From Dendrobium chrysotoxum (taxonomy: Eukaryota > Streptophyta > Magnoliopsida > Asparagales > Orchidaceae), in assembly GCA_019925795.1 (NCBI GenBank), contig CM034312.1:23959914-24023913 (forward strand): DNA of 64,000 bases, in the 5' to 3' direction. Below are positions 58,422 through 64,000 of this stretch, piece by piece. How positions within the stretch are numbered: position 1 is the first letter of the stretch; each line of letters starts with the position of its first letter. The notes under the pieces were generated by a model that saw only the letters and a program-made list of their open reading frames with translations, made no database searches and was not told the DNA's origin. Position numbers and translations under genes: made by a program.

Positions 58422-60264
58422 TATGCTGGTGATACCCATTAGAGTTTATATTTTTAAGCATTAATTAATCTAACAAAAATGTACGCTTATGTACTTAAAG
58501 TGCTTAAAATTGTCAAGAAAAATTAGATACATGATCAACAGTCAATTCAAGCTGGTGTTTTAATATATGCTATGGAATCTTTTGACTTTATCTTGGTACT
58601 ATATTTAATGATTAATATTTTAGAGATTTTAAATGAATTATCACAAGCCTTATAAAGAAAAACTCAAGATATTATAAATGTAATGAAATTAGTACAAGTA
58701 TACAAACAATGATTACAAATTATGAGGGAAAATGGATGGGAGCCATTACTTAAAAAAGTGTCACATTTTTATAATATTTTTGACATTGAAGTTTCAAATA
58801 TAAATTTTATATTTAAGGCTTGCAGACGATCAATATGAAAAAGTACATAAATAATAAACTTCCATCATTATCGAGTTGACTTATTCTACATTGCTATTGA
58901 TATACAACTTCAGGAACTGAATAATCGGTTCTCAGAAACTAGTACTTAGTTAATTCTTTGTGTGACATGTCTAAATCCAAGTAATATATTCTATGCTTAT
59001 GATAAGGAAAAGTTAATTCGTCTTGCAGAGTTATATCTAGCAAATTTCTTTATGGTTGATCTTGTGTCTCTTGAACATCAGCTATCTACTTTAATTATTG
59101 TATGGGTACAAGTGATGAGTTTACCTCTTTGACTAGCATTGATGTTCTTATAAAATAGATTATAAAGGCCAAAAAAAATATCGTGTATCCCCTTATTTAT
59201 AGACTTATTATTTTGGCACTAACTTTACCAGTTACTACTGCTATAGTGGAGAGAGCATTTTCTGCAATGAAGATTATTAAGCATCAGTTGCGTAACAAAA
59301 TGGGTGATGCCTGACTCAATGACTATCTAGTGCTATACATTGAGAAGAAAGTATTTGACTTTATTCCCAATGAAGTTATTATGCCACCCATTATCAAAAA
59401 ATATAAAGTAGAATGCAAAGTTTGTACTTTTTTTAATTCATAAATTATAATGAAATATAAGATTTTCTTAGAATTTTAGCTTATATATACATATATAATC
59501 TTTAGTATTTATTTTTATATATATTAAGTTTGTCCACCCTAAAAAAATGCTTGATCCACCATTATTTCACACATTACATAACACAATAAACATATGATAT
59601 CACACTTAACCAAAATTAGTAGAATTTATAAGAAAATGGAGTGTGCTCTTTTTCACATACATATAATCACAGTAAATAAATTATAACTAATATAAATGTC
59701 GTACACTCATATGAAGAGATTTTTATAATTATTTATCTAACTTTTTTATTTAGCTAAATTTCTCAAATTAGGGCATTTTCTATAAAATATTAAAATATCT
59801 AATAAAAATTTACTATATTCCTATCAATATATGCAAAATGATTGAAATTATAACATATTAAAAGTTACACGATGTAAGTTCACTAAAAATAGAGATATTA
59901 TAACTTTTATAAGTTTTGATCAAATTAAAATTCATAAAATATAAAATACATAAAATCATTAAAATTAGGTAGGGTAATGGTAGCCTATCTCAAGACAAGT
60001 GAATTTCCCCATTAGACCAATTGATAAAAATGACTTTATGACTCCCAAACCCTAGGTTTTTCTCTCCTCTATCCTCTTTGTTTCTTCTCAAATCTCCTTT
60101 TCTCTTCTTTTGCTAAAATGAAATGGGGTGAAAGTGGCCATTTAGGATTTTTTTTAAAGTGGAATGAGATTTTTATAATAAAATATATTAGGGATACAAA
60201 TATAATTATGTTATTTGTTTAAGTTTTAGCATAAAATTCTTATAAATCACTACAGGAAAACAAT

Positions 60265-60560
60265 GAAATACCGGCGGAATTTTCGGCGAAAATATTTACG
60301 TCGGAATCAACGACGGAATTTCCGGCAAATTACCCCGCCGGTAATTTTACGGTGTAATTTCTGACGGAACGACCGTCAGTACATTTCCGGCGGCGAAACC
60401 GCCAAAATTTCGTCGGTGTTTTCAATATACCTACGCATATTCCGCCGGTAATATCCGGCTGATTTTTTGCCGGTTAATTAAAACCCGACGAAGTGTTACC
60501 GGCGGAGTATCCGCCGGTAATACTTCCGGCGTATTTTCCACCGGAAATTATGCCGGTAAT
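60265..60560. repeat. Left subterminal repeats of CACTA 2
   Basis: Words such as CCGGCGGAA, CCGCCGGTAAT and GCCGGTAAT in both orientations, spaced 15-30 bp; presumed transposase sites. Their core differs from that of CACTA 1 (GCGGTTTTAACCGC), so the two elements belong to different subfamilies. Confidence 0.85.
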
Positions 60561-60948
60561 TTCAATATATCGACGCCGTGCCCTCGACTTCAGCTCATTC
60601 TGTTTAGGTTGCGGCTACCGACGACACGCGCCAGCCCTCGATCTCCGTCAACGACGTCCCTCCCTCCCTTGATCAAGCTCCTTCGACGATGAACTTTCCC
60701 TCGAATTCCGTCGACGACCTCCCTCCCTCGCTCGCTCGATCGAGATCCTCCGTCGACGACGCGCACCCGTGGCTGTGTAGGTAACTTTCTCCCTTTCGCA
60801 CGCTCCGTTTCCTCCAGCCAGTTCGCCCTAATTTGACGAACTTTTATTCTTGGACGCAGTTCGACTTCGCTCCGTTGACGTTGGCCGCGCCGGGAGCTCG
60901 CTTGCTGTTTAGGTAACTTTTTTCCTTTCACATTTCTTTTTTTTTTGT

Positions 60949-61475
60949 TGGGTTTAGTCATGGATGTTCTCACTAGACATTTGCAAGAGGATGTACATTG
61001 GTGTATGCTTTTTGCTGATGATATTCTTCTTGTTGATAAGACTAGAGAGGGAGTTGAAGGTAAACTTGATTTATGTAGGCCAACCTTAGAGTCTAAAAGC
61101 TTTCATTTGAGTAAATTGAGTGCGTTAATTCCTATTTTTAAGAATAAATGTGATGCACAAGATTGTGCGAATTATAGAGGAACTAAGTTAATATGTCATA
61201 CTCTAAAACTGTGGGAGTGAGTTATGGAGCGTAGGTTGTGGTGTGATGCTAATGTTTCTCAAAATTAATTTGGATTCATGCCAGATATGTCTACTATGGA
61301 AGCCATACATTTATTTAGGAGATTTGATGAAAAAGTATATAGAGAATAAAGAGGATCTACATATGATATTTATTGATTTAGAGAAAGCATATGATAAAGT
61401 TCCAAGAGAAGTGCTATGGAGAGTTCTTGAAAAGAAAGGAGTTAATAATGCTTATATTCAAATCATTAAAAATAT
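60949..61475 (+). pseudogene. RTE LINE reverse-transcriptase pieces in permuted order
   Basis: The first piece (60949-61116) encodes LVMDVLTRHLQEDVHWCMLF with the FADD catalytic box at 61011-61022 and the 'TREGVEGKL' step. The second (61117-61475) encodes LIPIFKNKCDAQDCANYRG, TLKLWE, FGFMPDMSTMEAIHLFRR and FIDLEKAYDKVPREVLW with VLEKKGVNNAYIQIIK. In RTE proteins the second stretch comes about 150 residues before the first, so the order is reversed here while strand is the same. Frame differs from the adjoining TNP2 frame, so no fusion protein is made as read. Confidence 0.85.
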
Positions 61476-63840
61476 ATTACACATCCATCAGAAGCAGATG
61501 CCTGGAAACATTTTGATCGTACATATCCCACACTCGCCTCAGAATCAAGAAATATAATATTAGGTTTATGCGCAGATGGTTTCACTCCATTTAGTCAGTC
61601 TGCTTCACCTTACTCATGTTGGCCCGTCATACTCACACCATATAATCTTCCACCAGAGATGTGTATGACTACTCCTTATATATTTCTGACGCTTATCATT
61701 CTAGGGCCACATAATTCAAAAGCAAATATCGATGTTTTCTTACAACCGTTAATTGATGATTTAAATCTATTATGGGAAGAGGGAATAAGTACATATGACA
61801 TCTCCACCAAACAGAACTTCATTATGAGGGCAGCATTACTTTGGACAATTGGTGATTTTCCCGCATACAGTATGCTCTCAGGTTGGAACACTTCTAGAAA
61901 ATTAGCTTGTCTACTTTGCATGGAAAATATGAAGTCATTCACTTTAAAGCACAGAGGGAAGAACACTTGGTTTGACTGTCATCGCATGTTCTTACCTACA
62001 GATCATCCTTTCAGGCAAAATAATGATAGTTTTGTCAAGAATAAAATGGTAATGTCACTGCCTCCTCCTAGATTAATTAGTGAAGAAATATTTGAAAGAG
62101 TCAGCTCCAGCCCCACAGTAGTGGAATCTCCATCATTAGCTGATTACAAATTACCAGGATATGGTGTCAACCACAATTGGACTGAGAAAAGTATTTTTTG
62201 GACATTACCATATTGGAGGACAAACTTGATCAGATATAACTTAGATGTGATGCATATTGAGAAAAATGTCTTTGATAATATATTTAATATAGTTATGGAT
62301 ATCAAAGATAAATCCAAAGACAACATAAAAGCAAGGATGGACTTAAAGGAGATTTGTAGGAGAAAAATATTAGAATTGAGGGATGGTGGAAGTGAAAAAT
62401 ATTTCAAACCAAAAGCTCCATTCACTTTGACTTTAGAGCAGAGGTGTGTTGTTTGTGAATGGGTGAAGAGTTTACATGTACCTGATGGATATTCTTCAAA
62501 TCTAAGCAGATGTGTTTGCATTAGAACTGGGAGATTATTTGGTATGAAGAGTCATAACTGTCATATCTTCATGCAATGTCTGTTGTCAACTGCTTTTAGT
62601 TATCTGCCGGATCAAATTTTGAAGCCCTTGATCGAGCTGAGTATCTTCTTCAAAAATTTATGCTCTTCAAAATTAAATATAGAGCAACTGATTCTTATGG
62701 AGTAGCATATCCCGTTTATTCTGTGTAAACTTGAGAAGATATTTCCTCCAGCTTTCTTTGACTCTATGGAGCATCTATCGGTATATTTACCATATAAAGC
62801 TAGAGTCGGTGGACCAGTTCAGTATCGATGGATGTATCCTTTTGAGAGATACTTAAATAAACTTAAGAAGACTGCTAAGAATAAAGCGCATCCTGAAGGC
62901 TTAATATGCGAAGCATATTTAATGTATGAGACAACTCAGTTCTGCTCGTATTACTTTGAAATAAGGTCACAATCAAGTTAGAGCACTGCACCTGAAAATG
63001 TGAGTCAATCCTCAAATTTATATGTATTCAACGGCAGTGGTGAACCCGTAGGCGCTAGTACCATGTGCTATTTGACTGATAAAGAGATGCGAGTTGCCAC
63101 TTTATATGTCTTGCTTAATTGTGATGAAGTTGAGTCATATCTCAAGTAAGTTTGAATAAGCTTGCTCATAAATTTGTTACTCACACTTTCATTCAATCTA
63201 AACCTTAATATTTACAGGAGTTTTATTGATGGATTGAATACAATAGAACAAGTAGAAGTCCAGAAGATAGTGGAAACAAATTTTTCTATTTGGTTTAAAA
63301 ATGTGGTACATATTTCGACAATTCATTTCAATTAATATATCTTTATTTAGTTATTAAGCATACTAATGACATACTTTATCTAATAACTAGGTCCACGCTG
63401 AAGGTAGTAATTTGTAATATCATGGACTACTTGATCTAGCTTGGGGACCAAATAGAGCGATAAAATGTTATCAAAATTTATTAGTTAATGGTTATAAATT
63501 CCAAACCAAATATTGATGTGAAGATAGAAAAACAGATAATTCTGGTGTATGTGTTAGAGGGAATACCCATACAGGTGATGAGTCTGAGTATTACGGGGTA
63601 TTAGAAGAAATATTACAGTTGGAATATCCTGGTGTTGGGAATAATGTGTATCTATTCAATTGTGAGTGGTTTGATCCAGTAAAGAATAAAGATACAAGAA
63701 TACATCCATTGTATGGTATAATAGAAGTCAAACGGGGTAGAAAATATTCAAAGTATGACCCATTCATCATTGCTAGTCAGGCGCACTAAGTCTATTTTGC
63801 TAACTACCCGAGTAGAGTACGAGGCAAATAAGATTGACTC
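61473..63840 (+). pseudogene. TNP2: CACTA TNP2 transposase with DUF4218 and DUF4216 parts
   Basis: The frame is open from about 61473 (HPSEADAWKHFDRTYP, then LGLCADGFTPF, SCWPVILTPYNLPPEMCM) through the TNP2 core (ID.FLQPLIDDLNLLWEEG, GDFPAYSMLSGW, CLLCMEN, LDVMHIEKNVFDN) to a TAG at 62703-62705, roughly 410 codons. The same frame continues with DUF4218 (HIPFILCKLEKIFPPAFFDSM, QYRWMYPFERYL, KAHPEGLICEAY), a second stop at 62979-62981, and an exon ending ...CDEVESYL before GTAAGT (63147). The next exon (acceptor TTTACAG, about 63220) gives SFIDGLNTIEQVEVQKIV and a further one (after ACTAG, about 63391) gives DUF4216 (GYKFQTKY, NSGVCVRGN, NVYLFNCEWFDP, DPFIIASQAH). The N-terminal exons are missing, displaced by the RTE piece. 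Few stops and intact splice signals indicate a young element; it probably is inactive. Confidence 0.88.
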
Positions 63841-64000
63841 GTAGTTATGAAGACCAAACCCAGGGGAGTTATTGAAAAGACTACTTCAATACCACCAGTA
63901 CATCAAGAAGAGTTTATGTCAAACATACAAGATGTTTTTAACGATGTGGACGATCAAATTACAACTACTGAGAGTGAGTTGCAGTTAGAGGAAGTGGATT

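Larger units (their letters stand above)
53605..59440 (+). pseudogene. hAT transposase (TTF zinc finger, DUF4371-like core, dimerisation domain)
   Basis: Would cut and paste the element in the nucleus. Steps in order: VEIDINNLPADPEL (53625), decayed zinc-finger region with WFEEFPNW-like residues (53800), AAVDCVQFLIRQGLSFCGHN (54115), NQGNYIELFQ, SSMAAKTLAVILNDIANSYF, ILVDEPRDVSIKE (54395; catalytic-type 'LVDES.D'), then after insertion 1 HVSSTNVV, IRGQGYDGASN (56325), SQAFYIYYFSH (56415), GRDLNQETNLQH (56610), then after insertion 2 GDTH (58430), QLQELNNRFSE (58900) and VERAFSAMKIIKHQLRNKMGD (59250). Removing each insertion with one TSD copy keeps the frame across the join. Other stops show long decay. 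Confidence 0.88.
52239..59564 (+). mobile_element. hAT element 1 (7.3 kb, autonomous type, decayed)
   Basis: Perfect 8-bp TSD TTTCACAC (52231-52238 and 59565-59572). Ends CACTAGCGGATCC and TGATCCACCATTA match as inverted repeats at 8 of 13. Subterminal palindrome GGGTGGGCAAATGCCCACCC on the left, TGTCCACCCTAAAAAAATGC on the right. It codes for a ZMYM1-like hAT transposase, split by two 1.7-kb elements (54486-56225 and 56654-58421). Without those it is about 3.8 kb. Confidence 0.92.
51700..60247 (-). mobile_element. Family A LTR fragment split by hAT 1
   Basis: 51960-52230 (TGGCTTTCATATTAGAAG, CCCGTTAGTGTATCA, TCGGCCCACTCTCTTATATA) aligns with 48225-48400 of another copy, and 59573-60240 (AATGATTGAAATTATAACAT, AAAAGTTACACGATG, AAAATCATTAAAATTAGG) aligns with its continuation, both on the same strand. 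The hAT at 52239-59564 lies between. The right part is cut by CACTA 2 at 60248. Confidence 0.7.
60248..64000 (+). mobile_element. CACTA (En/Spm) element 2, right end outside window
   Basis: Left end CACTACAGGAAAAC preceded by AAT. Subterminal words GCCGGTAAT and CCGGCGGAA occur a dozen times between 60270 and 60560. A CpG-rich leader (60570-60920) with two AGGTAACTTT donor-like repeats follows, then a foreign RTE piece, then the TNP2 gene in nearly open frame to the window end. The right TIR is not included. Confidence 0.9.

Noticed and set aside
60590..60973. 127-codon Arg-rich minus-strand frame
   Set aside because: Opposite strand of the CpG-rich CACTA leader; no domain, and the Arg bias follows from CG-rich codons.

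Overview
This 64-kb window reads as intergenic, transposon-filled nuclear DNA of a flowering plant with a large, repeat-rich genome. The evidence is a spliced plant-type nuclear gene for mitochondrial ribosomal protein mL43, plant-specific transposon families (CACTA with TNP2/DUF4218/DUF4216, Tourist/Harbinger MITEs, Tekay-like and Tat/Athila-like Ty3 elements, plant L1 and RTE LINEs), AT-rich filler and many nested insertions. A monocot is possible, but nothing here proves it. No rRNA, tRNA, CRISPR or bacterial-type operon was seen.

The only apparently intact cellular gene is mL43 on the minus strand (32203-34658; three coding exons, 119 codons, GT-AG introns, no frame errors). Nearly everything else is mobile DNA, and much of it can be bounded by target-site duplications (TSDs) read from the sequence.

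Layout. 1-844: minus-strand LTR fragment. 955-12545: L1 LINE ORF2, split into endonuclease (955-2410) and reverse-transcriptase (10844-12545) halves by an 8.4-kb LTR element (2411-10838). That element has a TTGCCGGGGAAG-type primer site and encodes only a gag-like plant transposon protein; it was itself hit by a 2.2-kb solo LTR (5589-7793). 12656-15984: hAT element (8-bp TSD) holding a copia-like solo LTR (13571-15755) with a 24-unit, 30-bp minisatellite. 16-24.6 kb: two related unique-looking segments (about 16.0-17.8 and 23.5-24.6 kb) separated by hAT fragments and a CACTA (19536-22489). 24.9-30.7 kb: Ty3 integrase/chromodomain remnant, an internally deleted minus-strand Ty3 element and an antisense L1. 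30.85-32.0 kb: a Mutator-like MITE and a SINE. 32.2-35.7 kb: the mL43 gene and its flank. 37-44.8 kb: RTE tail, Harbinger-type elements, the first copy of an unclassified 1.7-kb element, and a solo LTR with a perfect TSD. 44.8-51.7 kb: a decayed plus-strand Tekay-like element with two further LTRs nested inside its own LTR. 51.7-60.2 kb: an LTR fragment split by a 7.3-kb hAT, whose transposase gene is itself split by two more copies of the 1.7-kb element. 60248-64000: a second, younger CACTA with a nearly open TNP2 gene, a permuted RTE reverse-transcriptase fragment near its start, and its right end outside the window.

The genes form no pathway. The biological story is layered insertion and decay around one housekeeping gene. 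Nesting gives relative ages: host LTR, then hAT, then the 1.7-kb elements; and L1, then the Tat-like element, then the solo LTR. The most unusual items are the 1.7-kb family (about 6-7-bp TSDs, no terminal inverted repeats, a core packed with self-complementary GATCGTCC/GGACGATC words), the exact-register minisatellite inside an LTR, and the permuted RTE fragment inside a CACTA.
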